A DNA stretch of 64,000 nucleotides from NCBI GenBank assembly GCA_016215605.1, contig JACRJB010000054.1, positions 25,771 to 89,770 of the forward strand, in the 5' to 3' direction. The position numbers and the translations under genes are program-made. Numbering within the stretch: the stretch's first letter is position 1; each line of letters starts with the position of its first letter. The stretch comes from Rhodopseudomonas palustris (GTDB lineage Bacteria; Pseudomonadota; Alphaproteobacteria; Rhizobiales; Xanthobacteraceae). Below, one piece after another: positions 59,001 through 64,000 of this stretch. Below the pieces are notes generated by a model. That model had not been told where the DNA came from and searched no databases. It saw only the letters and a program-made list of their open reading frames with translations.

Positions 59001-62000
59001 ATGTGACGGCCGGCACAAGCGCCGGCAGCTATGCCAATCTGACGGGCACGACCTCGGCCAATTCCGGGCTGCTCTACAGAACGGCCGACCAGCTCTATCA
59101 GTGGACGGATACGGCCACGCTGTCGCGGACGGCGACCAACGACATGTCGGTGTTCGGCTGGCACTTCAATCAGCCAGGCTCGGTGTACCAGACCATCGAC
59201 AATTACTGGGCCCGGTCGGCGCCGCAGATCGTCTACGGCTCGCAAGGATCAAATTTCCAGGAGAGCGTCTGGGCGACTGGGTCCTACACCGGCTACGAGA
59301 TCAACACCGGCGCCGGAAAATGTTGCGGGACCGATTTTCACGGCACCTGGTTTCAGCAGCGATTCGATCATCTGCAGCTGGTGATGACCAACAGCGTCCG
59401 CGCCAACTACCAGATCGGCATCAATTTCACCGGCGGCGGCACCAGCAACATCGCGGTGACGTCGGATGCCAGCGTGATCGTCAATGCGTCGATCAACAAT
59501 CTGCAGGGCAACACCACGATCACCACCACCGGCGTCAATTCGGCGATCATCGCCGGCGCGGCGCCGTTCATCTCGGGCGTCTCGGTGACGCTGAACGGAC
59601 AGGGCGGCGTCGGTTCCGCCGCCAATCCGATCCCGGTGCAGACCTATGGCGGCACGTTCTCGGCGACCTCGACCGACCGCGACATCGCCATCAACGCCGC
59701 CGGCGCGCTGAACATCGCGCAGGTGCGCGCCAATCCGGCGGTCGCCGGCAATGCGTCGCGCGGCGACGTCTACATCACGGCGGCCGGCGACATCACCGCG
59801 GCTTCGCCGTTCAATCCGGCCAACCCGATCGTCGTCGGCCGCAACGTCACGATCAATTCGACCGGCGGTGCGATCGGCGCGCGCAGCAGCATCGACAGCA
59901 CCGGTCTGGTGCTGGTCGACATCAATCCGATCGTGATCCAGGCGTCGGCGACGTCGCTGTCCAATGGCGGTTACGACGGCGGCCTGCTCAACAGCCGGTC
60001 GGAGAACGGCACCTATCTGATCCAGTCCCGCGGCGATCTTCGCGTCGGCAATGTCAGCTCGAACGGCGCTGTCTTCTTGGCGGCGATGGCCACCGACGGC
60101 CGTCCGGCCAGCATTCTCAACGGCGTCACCACGGAGGGGCTGACGGCGGACCAGAGCGCCTATCTGGCCGGCGTGTGGGCCAATCTCAACCTGATGGCCA
60201 CCGGCACGGCCGGCGCGGTGACGTCGTATCAGGCGATGATCAACGCCGCCTACAACGACTATTGGCAACTCCGCAACTTCGCCTACGCCGACGGCCGCAC
60301 CTACAGCATCACCGCGCTCGGCACGCAGATGGTCACCGCGCAACTGGTCGCCGCCGGTGTCGATCCGACGACGATCGATGCCGCGATGATCCAAACCGAA
60401 GTCAGCCTGCGCTACGCCCGCGCCCAATATCTGCTCGGCATCACCGCGGCCAACGTGGCGGCCACGCTCGGAATTGCGGTCGACCAGGTCACCGCGGCCC
60501 AGGTCGCCGCCGCGCTGCCGATCGATCCCGGCACGCATCACCCGATGACGCTCGACGCGCTGTTCGGCACCACGGCCGGCCAGACCGGACGCTATCAATG
60601 GGCGGTGGCGACGACCGATCTGAGCTCGGCGCTGTCGAGCTACAGCGATACGTTCCGTTACGCGCTGCCGCAGACCTCGGCGCTGTACGCCAGCCTCACG
60701 TCGGGCTCGCGCTGGACGCTCGATCAGCTCACCTACACCGTCAGCCCAGGTGCCAATCCGGAGAATGGCGTCTCTGCTCCGGCGATCGGTGACCTGCCGC
60801 TGAACGTCAGCGGCCGTCAGGTGATGCTGTACACGCCGAACGGCAACATCGGCAGCCTGGCGACGCCGGTGACCTTCACGTTCCGCAGCGACGACGCGTC
60901 GAATCTCACCGACGCGCAGAAGGCGCTGCTGGCCTCGGCCGGTCCCGGCCAGCTCACCGTGACGCGCAGTGACGTGCCGGGCACCGGCGGCACGGTCAGC
61001 CAGTACACCGTCAGCATCGCGCAGCAGAGCCTGCTGATGGTCAACGGCGTCGGCCCGGTGTCGGCCAAGGCGCTGGCGCAGGTCTATCTCGGCAGCGGCG
61101 GCGACATGCTGCTCGGCGGCATTCCGCTGTCGTCCTACGGGCCGGTGACCGCGGCCTATTCGGCGGGCGTGCAGACCACGCAGCCCGGCGAGGTGCGGCT
61201 GCAGGCGCATGGCAGCATCCTCGGCGGCGTTCCCGATCAGGTCGCGATCTCCGGCAACATCGCCAGCCTGACGCTGATCGCCGACACCGGCAGCATCGGC
61301 CAGGCCTCGACCGCGCAGACCAATCGGACCTTGCTGCTCGCATTGACCGGCGCAACCACCGGCGTCGTCGATCAGCTGGTGGCGCGCCAGGGCATCTATC
61401 TGCGCCAGACCACCGGCGACCTGATCCTCGGCAACGTCAATGCCGGCAGCGGCCCGACCGGCGTGCTGCGGCTGTCGGCCAGCGGCAGCATCTATGCGGA
61501 AGCGGGCTTCACCGACCGCAGCGCGGTGCACATCGTCGCCACCACGATGGATCTGCGCGCCGGCGGCGCGATCAGCTTCAACGGCGCGGCGTTCCAGCCG
61601 CTGCAGGTGCGGATCAGCGGCGCCATCACCGGCAGCGCGGTCGGCGCGCTGAACATTCTCAGCCTCGGCACCAATACGGTGCTCGGCGCCGACGGCGACG
61701 ACGGCACGCTGGTGGCCGGCGGCGCGCTGACCGTCAACGCCGCCAATGGCGGCATCAACGTCAACGCCGCCGTCGGCGCGGCCGGCGCCGTGCAGCTGAT
61801 CGCCAACGGCGCGATCGTGTTCGCCGACGGCACCGTCGCCGCGCCGCTGGCGGTGACCAGCACCGGCGCGGGGGTGACGCTGATCGCCGCCTCGCTGGCG
61901 ATGGGCCGTTACGCCGATATCGCCGCGCTCGGCACCATCCAGGTGACCACCACCGGCGACGCGCAGCTCGGCCGGTTGACCTCGTCGCGTGCCACCGGCA

Positions 62001-64000
62001 ACGCCATCGTCATCGTCGCCGGCGGCCCGGCGACCAGCGGCGCGATCTCGGCCAATGGCGACGGCCGCAGCAACCTCGTCGCCACCAGCACCACCGCGAC
62101 TGTATCGCTCGGCGCCAGCAACGGGATCGGCTCGGCGTCGTCGCCGGTGCAGATCGACGCTTCGCTGGCGGAGATCGCTGCGACCAGCGGCGATGTGGTC
62201 GCATCCGCCGTGCGCACCCTGCACGTCGCCAGCGGCACGGCGACGCTCGGCGCCTTCACGCTGACGGGCGCCGGCGACCTGACGCTCGACACCGTGACGG
62301 CCGCGACGCAGATCGCCATCACCAGCACCGGCGCGCTGCTGCTCGGCACCACGTCGAGCGGCGGCACGCAGACGCTGCGCGCCGGGCAGGGGCTGACGTT
62401 CACGCGGCTGACCGCCACCGGCATCCCCGGCGGCGATGTCGGCGACATCAGCGTCACCTCGGACAACGCGGCGATCAGCGGCGACATCGTGGCGGCCAAC
62501 GGCTCGGCGACGCTGACCGCGGCGACCACCAACAGCGGCACCACGGTGACGGCGACGCATGGTGCGGCGAGCATCACCGGCGCGGGCCTGATCGATTGGG
62601 ACAGCGTGATCGCCGGCACCACGATCGGCGTGCGCTCGACCGGCGCTGCTGTGCAACTCGGCTCGACCTCGAGCGGCGGTTCGCAGACGCTGCGCGCGGC
62701 GCAGCGCTTCGACTTCACGCACCTCGCGACGACGGGGATTCCAGGCGGCGACGCCGGCGACATCAGCGTCACCTCGGACAACGCCGAGATCACTGGCGGC
62801 AGCGTGTCGGCGAACGGCTCGGCGACGCTGACGGCGGCGACGTTCGTTACAGGCACGACGCTGGCGGCGACCCATGGCGCGGCGAGTCTCACCGGCACCG
62901 GCCTGATCGACTGGACCAGCCTGACGGCCGGCACCACCATCGGCGTGCGCTCGACTGGCGGCGCGGTACAGCTCGGCACCACGTCGAGCGGCGGCACGCA
63001 GACGCTGCGAGCGGCGCAGGGGCTGACATTTACTCAGCTTGCGACCTCGGGCATCCCCGGCGACGCGGGTGATATCATCGTCACCTCCGACACGGCCGCG
63101 ATCACCGGCGGCAACGTGTCGGCGAACGGTTCGGCGACGCTGACGGCGGCGACGTTCGTCACGGGCACGACGCTGGCGGCGACCTATGGCGCGGCGAGCC
63201 TGACCGGTGCTGGCCTGATCGACTGGACCAGCCTGACCGCCGGCACCACCATCGGTGTGCGCTCGACCGGCGGCGCGATTCAACTCGGCACCACCTCCAG
63301 CGGCGGCACGCAGACGTTGCGCGCGGCGCAGGGGCTGACATTTACTCGGCTTGCGACCTCCGGCATCCCCGGCGACGCGGGTGATATCATCGTCACCTCC
63401 GACACGGCCGCGATCACCGGCGGCAACGTGTCGGCGAACGGTTCGGCGACACTCACGGCCGTTACGACCGTCACGGGCACGACGCTGGCGGCGACCCATG
63501 GCGCGGCGAGCTTGACCGGCGCCGGCCTGATCGACTGGACCAGCCTGACGGCCGGCACCACCATCGGCGTGCGCTCGATCGCCGGCGCGGTGCAGCTCAG
63601 CACCACGTGGAGCGGTGGCACGCAGACGTTGCGGGCGGCGGAGGGCGTGACGTTCACCCAGCTGGCGACCTCCGGCATCCCCGGCGACGCGGGCGACATC
63701 CTCGCGATCTCGGACAACGCCGCGATCAGCGGCGGCACCGTGTCGGCCAACGGTTCGGTGACGCTGACGGCGGCGACCACCAACACCGGCGCCACGGCGA
63801 CCGCGACCCTCGGCGCGGTGAGTCTGTCGGCCGGCGGCCTGATCGACTGGACCAGCCTCACGGCCGGCACCACCATCGGCGTGCGCTCGACCGGCGGCGC
63901 GGTGCAGCTCGGCACCACGTCGAGCGGCGGCACGCAGACGTTGCGGGCGGCGCAGGGTGTGAGCTTCACCCGGTTGGCGACGACGGGCGTCGCCGGCGAC
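47090..64000 (+). CDS. Giant LktA/FHA-type filamentous adhesin (3' end beyond window)
   Basis: One frame runs from at least 46922 to the right edge; a dozen points spread along it were read and no stop was met, giving more than 5,600 codons. The TTG at 47090 (AGGGGA upstream) is the preferred start; GTG 47150 and ATG 47219 are alternatives. A long leader with a hydrophobic core ends LSFAQ, then comes a two-partner-secretion-like N-terminal domain: SNIVPDGRTATSV, VGPNAFNSFSQFQVGRG, LVLPNGTSNLINLI and GGNVYFAAPGGFIVGASG. Gly/Ala/Thr/Asn-rich beta-helix repeats follow for about 12 kb, then a more varied region (about 56.5-61 kb) and tandem 104-residue repeats. Closest recognised type: leukotoxin LktA-family adhesin of Rhizobiales. 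No TpsB transporter is in the window. Confidence 0.9.
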   Translation, partial: MRVAREAGLRRGGILRPREPVGLAGGRACLLVDALSLRLTAAAMAVVMTLSPVLSFAQSVPPGISNIVPDGRTATSVATSGAISTVTTSTVVGPNAFNSFSQFQVGRGATSNLVLPNGTSNLINLINGNDPAVINGVLNSYKNGEIGGNVYFAAPGGFIVGASGTVNVGALNVTTPTREFVDSVISRSGQINQGAVDNLLAGTVPISPNGNIRIRGRINAIDAVRLTGQNVFVGAKDAANREQAARFASTVNSKGLRSGGKIVVRNGSIQIVAANDAHLNGQLHARGGSVTARAGHNVTIGNRADISVASKRGAGGAITVTAGNDIRVAGRGVLSARSKTGDAGTIRLIANRDLVIEPGATFDARSAQGNGGLVELSAFGRLNIPSGVKVKLGAPNGKAGTLLIDPPTMTIDNATIGIGSGGNYTTADVANWINAIDAGGTLILCAGSGGGNCNGSFTLASGTTLDARRSSGGVVNVSISANTITIDGTIDTRSYAGALVDGLLSTAGRASTGNSQSVTLNAPSITIGSTGKIFADVNNVGTSYTAGDITMTATSIDSQILGESNASATIRIGGRLTAANISATATARASSSFSDPLQAMPELAAGLAFGAVTGLAGGYVKATATAKVTVEGTANLTASNAITLASVGSEMADDPAIGAAIASIQSMAGAAVVVGIVNADIATQVASGATISSGNFKATAQNDATLNILAQVVTFGASIDGALAYTTGTINTRATIDPGVDFQRVGNLTVGAQNNNNFSTSASSIAAGTGIAAVAVAISDVTTNAVANLGASVPQSANAGQIIVYSGSTTTNNAVSASTTIGSNAFTGGFADLLHSPSSVGNVMSAGGAFDATGAGQAATRQGTITNVRGGITLALNLTSASSTASIAALAPDSNGDMVASGSAPQISTSGSVAVISSLTDAGIRGSAGSAVNSPDPTSSSSGSGSGISMAVNVDQLTHNSTAYIGAGVTISASQVGVRAETIVPITITWLDFDSFAAVTRHISGSFGISGTILTSYANATFDSSVLAPSSSSLSGAVNYFQITNNTTAWIADGAHITQTGAGSCAQSTGSCWTTNLGNIGLSGTPASIGWSDNVTVVASTITESINVGGNFSWLKFFGTTAGPTGTALGGSANVNIFDSSTVAGIGAGVVINALGTVNVSANTHDLIYAVAPTSGSGSGLGLNGIASVLQIDNHTSASVSNLAQITAQRLEVDAEQRISSFNVGGGVGSSTATGVGLVVALAQMSTDTSAFIGDNSAVLALTGATRIAGSSTATSGYVDAQNVAVSALTVGRLTTVAVAAQSASNVPSPDDPPAFISTKPSNADYLQTIAAFFVDGGIAVLLKLTNTYNKLTSDVSGPVNGGNVVAGAGSAAVALTSLGTHASIDGATLRYGSGSVNGVTVQALNNTIIDTASGSAALSKGSPGTDYAVAMAGAVAVTMSGDMTTATIARSTVTAHDTTVQALAGGENTTIGLAVAVTGGSANSSLQFAASVSAAMIANGVQAGIDSSTVGQAAAGGAGDVTIIANQKTNIGIGAGSLYGGLTVGPGSQSTGVGVAMTYASISDPSNGAAVSAVLSNSTIHNVDDLTIQALMTSRIASGAATVGGGANANGFAGVVVVNDIDPTVLAEITGVPADPSRSIVTGGIAVSGAVLVNASGGSIAALDNLIANAALAANGGLAPSGNSGLDFGGAAVSPSSATGAAIIAVAGLVQGGNSNVGVSIVVNRIATKHLALIDRTSVASSGGVVKVSAVDDAEIIGVAFGVGAATGSVAGNGSVAYNAINNAVVAQIGHGVTSSDTTGVDAATIDAAAVSVTAQDSATIRGAAGAISINFGGGDAIGLSAAVSQIGTYVSASILGATVTADNALTDNALVGGNLQAGSVIVGAASTADIITVSIGTAISVGNSAPSASPQANLSSLVARMAPTRATSLVGFGGGGITPPTPPRPPSVQQPPSNGLAGAGSLAMSTESTTVLAAIDQGGNNNRSNVTADNNVVVSAANTESIAAYAGALAFAANSGKGIGASVVVNTIDGTTSAGIANSTVDARATGGAATVDSGILAHAIDPSAVVTPGSVPSLANSTTTVRGVAVVATSQQGARTIAMVLAASTSGLAISANAVTNLMGGTTQATISSSSINTHLASGQTSAVQVTASSASFSNNLDLGIAASGSGAGGTAALVINTMNRTTNAAIDATDIGSSSVAAGAVGVFANAFQGTATEVIGAAGSSGGAALAGSALTNLFEATTTATLAHGTIYASSLSVAANGTNGFFGALGAGAIGSTAGIGATVLVAIFDNTVTARVGDRDASTAATTINLTGALSVVASNTTDMNSYAIVGALGGNVGIAAQFSGIFVDNNVAAEIDNATVTISSATTAANGGITVSAFETDSIAPVVGGLSGGGSVGVGAAVNLVMLNSSTAAQIAGSTLTTPGAVGVGALSTRDVNATTVVASLSGQVGLAGTVGIVRIGSGATTEDMSVLNSGADADDPNSGTAGNAGAATGTSVLSRLSGGVDGISAQILSSNVSASAINVGATAHTAVLNAAGALALGAGVTGEGAAVAITEVDQRVTAKTSGGLLTAPTITIAASAGDHGSGRTASSIGAAGAGGLYVGIGAAVGKAQINNTVVAELGSRTNGGSTGLTSGTLSVSASDSSSASTAGYGLGVGLAAVGLSLAFTNRTSTVSARIAENTTIDNMGGVIVIAGASGGLDADTLAGAAGILTGAGADASATDAVHVEALIKPNSTVNTGAGGVLVSATATPDVAASSIGVAAGNVGIGASVAKAKSDVQVTAGVDDGNTISGGPLTVTAAALVATGGHSVQASGVGSGGGMMLGLQATDVAADNRSIVRAYGGQNLHLPSANVTIAAQNDTNQYATATGIAAGYIGVGATVVQSTSYTRTSATLGKGAVMTNTANRGVLAITATGSDSNTARSTAGSGGLVAGAAAVAITSADNVTTAELSGGTTTNTLYFGGLGINAQHSASYAASGDAYQASAVGASGGKADNTVRSTVNANVGPNLIVNSAGGNINVIASDSVVQTSGGARAGSGGVLAGAATVSNATVTQTVNALVDTNTILSLNDNPATSTALINIEAYNFLNTTDTVTMDVGGLFAGGGAESKLTANAYNTVTIADGVRLFSAGGIAIGTAAVMTASNNANANFYGLVSGGSATANAVQNAWQTVDVGRANIQAWGLINIFAGQSGDGSYTTSIRSSGTTVVYNYTISSIVAASVPHWGGAEANSHTTLDLGTGSAVLGANNVFLGANPGLTAANGSGSLYSPFLEIFSSVDRDNRGVTPIRTGDVVLNGVIAAGIHNRQIITISYGGQVTYSSGNSPCDNAALLCAINVVQVAGTAQFNPIVSYDNQTIQYAILGGFNPRQDVLTQIASLSGLTVTQVQSAIAAGQTITAQNDDAAGTKQRQIDTYIQQLPYMTDQTGAAYAFGNILGSAGNVSILASTLRGDIVNGVTPTVSARDSALISIDNQGLSFLFTSQLTLSSVTGGNVNFLLANESNIQRDATHGITIVRDQSAQTPTIALSSSWSAVNDNRQPIDMFGNVLATTPDIYIGGNITNVSGMLSVTNQLGNVLISRDIRAGTVVMTVPNGLIGGNLGANSVYNSNMDVASQWTGVEYRPTDVLTAVYAAATYIGMYGIGDGSVGIGGSWSMFPYYYYTNQQGYTGTQATVTSTCANNACDTSTVFTARMLAAYYDGARNNSPSLYSWIFLPVGEGVTPSQGGTAASWVRNQYRDQAYSADSGPFNYANGGNFFQTIQIQNQVVNGVQAPAANNTSVSTITAGRALILSAAAININGNLEVGQSSNYSVDIGAVARARIQAIRNDGTALAAAQTAAAAGQYVNLHDYVTTVNGSDILVNAYYNALTDQILLNPVVQGAGGFVYLNGRILSTSSSGTRQGNITVHGGAGTVTVNNSTGTALVTNVINTGVSAASVVQIVDRAQNQTTWYVYNAGAAANQQVTTYVTAGTSAGSYANLTGTTSANSGLLYRTADQLYQWTDTATLSRTATNDMSVFGWHFNQPGSVYQTIDNYWARSAPQIVYGSQGSNFQESVWATGSYTGYEINTGAGKCCGTDFHGTWFQQRFDHLQLVMTNSVRANYQIGINFTGGGTSNIAVTSDASVIVNASINNLQGNTTITTTGVNSAIIAGAAPFISGVSVTLNGQGGVGSAANPIPVQTYGGTFSATSTDRDIAINAAGALNIAQVRANPAVAGNASRGDVYITAAGDITAASPFNPANPIVVGRNVTINSTGGAIGARSSIDSTGLVLVDINPIVIQASATSLSNGGYDGGLLNSRSENGTYLIQSRGDLRVGNVSSNGAVFLAAMATDGRPASILNGVTTEGLTADQSAYLAGVWANLNLMATGTAGAVTSYQAMINAAYNDYWQLRNFAYADGRTYSITALGTQMVTAQLVAAGVDPTTIDAAMIQTEVSLRYARAQYLLGITAANVAATLGIAVDQVTAAQVAAALPIDPGTHHPMTLDALFGTTAGQTGRYQWAVATTDLSSALSSYSDTFRYALPQTSALYASLTSGSRWTLDQLTYTVSPGANPENGVSAPAIGDLPLNVSGRQVMLYTPNGNIGSLATPVTFTFRSDDASNLTDAQKALLASAGPGQLTVTRSDVPGTGGTVSQYTVSIAQQSLLMVNGVGPVSAKALAQVYLGSGGDMLLGGIPLSSYGPVTAAYSAGVQTTQPGEVRLQAHGSILGGVPDQVAISGNIASLTLIADTGSIGQASTAQTNRTLLLALTGATTGVVDQLVARQGIYLRQTTGDLILGNVNAGSGPTGVLRLSASGSIYAEAGFTDRSAVHIVATTMDLRAGGAISFNGAAFQPLQVRISGAITGSAVGALNILSLGTNTVLGADGDDGTLVAGGALTVNAANGGINVNAAVGAAGAVQLIANGAIVFADGTVAAPLAVTSTGAGVTLIAASLAMGRYADIAALGTIQVTTTGDAQLGRLTSSRATGNAIVIVAGGPATSGAISANGDGRSNLVATSTTATVSLGASNGIGSASSPVQIDASLAEIAATSGDVVASAVRTLHVASGTATLGAFTLTGAGDLTLDTVTAATQIAITSTGALLLGTTSSGGTQTLRAGQGLTFTRLTATGIPGGDVGDISVTSDNAAISGDIVAANGSATLTAATTNSGTTVTATHGAASITGAGLIDWDSVIAGTTIGVRSTGAAVQLGSTSSGGSQTLRAAQRFDFTHLATTGIPGGDAGDISVTSDNAEITGGSVSANGSATLTAATFVTGTTLAATHGAASLTGTGLIDWTSLTAGTTIGVRSTGGAVQLGTTSSGGTQTLRAAQGLTFTQLATSGIPGDAGDIIVTSDTAAITGGNVSANGSATLTAATFVTGTTLAATYGAASLTGAGLIDWTSLTAGTTIGVRSTGGAIQLGTTSSGGTQTLRAAQGLTFTRLATSGIPGDAGDIIVTSDTAAITGGNVSANGSATLTAVTTVTGTTLAATHGAASLTGAGLIDWTSLTAGTTIGVRSIAGAVQLSTTWSGGTQTLRAAEGVTFTQLATSGIPGDAGDILAISDNAAISGGTVSANGSVTLTAATTNTGATATATLGAVSLSAGGLIDWTSLTAGTTIGVRSTGGAVQLGTTSSGGTQTLRAAQGVSFTRLATTGVAGD
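62335..64000 (+). repeat. Coding tandem repeat, 312-315 bases (104-105 residues) per unit
   Basis: The GDI(S/I)VTSD segment starts at 62441, 62756, 63068, 63380 and 63692, so the spacing is 315 then 312, 312, 312. Each unit contains GNVSANGSATLTAAT, GAGLIDWTSLTAGTTIGVRS, QLGTTSSGGTQTLRAAQG and LATSGIPGDAGD. Each 104-residue unit splits into two related halves of about 52 residues. The units between 62.9 and 63.5 kb are almost identical at base level. The array continues past the window. Confidence 0.92.

Noticed and set aside
46976..63499. Three minus-strand open frames of about 1,400-1,700 codons opposite the adhesin (46976-51835, 52577-57634, 59249-63499)
   Set aside because: They are Arg/Gly/Ala/Asp-rich low-complexity translations mirroring the GC-rich third positions of the plus-strand adhesin. 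They match no family and end where the adhesin codons happen to read as stops. The plus-strand frame is continuous and domain-bearing.
62335..64000. Tandem repeats considered as a CRISPR array
   Set aside because: The units are about 312 bases, in frame and protein-coding, without short repeat/spacer alternation. No CRISPR array or cas gene was seen anywhere in the window.

Overview
The window looks like chromosome of a GC-rich alphaproteobacterium of the Rhodopseudomonas/Bradyrhizobium group. Supporting signs are very high GC, the purK-purE pair, S21 with an Arg/Pro/Gly-rich tail, two YdcH-like DUF465 genes, tandem phasins, interspersed inverted repeats of the type common in that group, and a tRNA-His with the alphaproteobacterial identity set (no G-1, G1:U72, A73). 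This assignment is inference from gene content; no database search was run.

Layout. 1-8.7 kb is mostly housekeeping: the end of pntB, a VOC protein, a cupin, a TolA-like membrane protein, rpsU, purK/purE, a small GGDEF protein, two DUF465 genes and a FAD oxidoreductase. 8.8-11.5 kb encodes a membrane PAS-GGDEF-EAL protein. 11.5-16.1 kb (minus) is an operon of an SsuABC-type transporter, a flavin-reductase-like protein and a nitrilase. It is divergent from a TrmB-like regulator, and the shared intergenic region carries two matching operator-like palindromes. 17.2-24.1 kb is a polyamine transporter, potG-potH-potI, split between potH and potI by a 3.9-kb block (Leu/Ile/Val-type binding protein, IclR regulator, GST, SDR). 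24.3-32.2 kb holds an AsmA protein, scoA/scoB, a secreted protein, a ferric-iron-type permease with its binding protein, and a small zinc-ribbon protein.

32.3-37.6 kb is the most interesting metabolic locus. An AMP-phosphorylase-type nucleotide phosphorylase, a PRPP-synthetase-like protein and a beta-CASP nuclease form a tightly overlapping operon. It is divergent from a DUF1858 gene, with a TTG-N8-CAA (FNR/NnrR-type) box at the centre of the intergenic region and an NnrR-like regulator gene next door. This suggests an oxygen- or NO-controlled RNA/nucleotide recycling module.

38.0-44.8 kb contains a chemoreceptor, a very large PAS histidine-kinase-like protein whose ATP-binding motifs look broken, and two phasins. 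A tRNA-His follows.

45.2 kb to the right edge is a surface-adhesin locus: a CadC-like membrane regulator (minus) divergent from a giant open frame of at least 5,600 codons. This frame encodes an LktA/filamentous-haemagglutinin-type exoprotein and is still open at base 64000. Its last 1.7 kb in the window consists of near-identical 104-residue tandem repeats.
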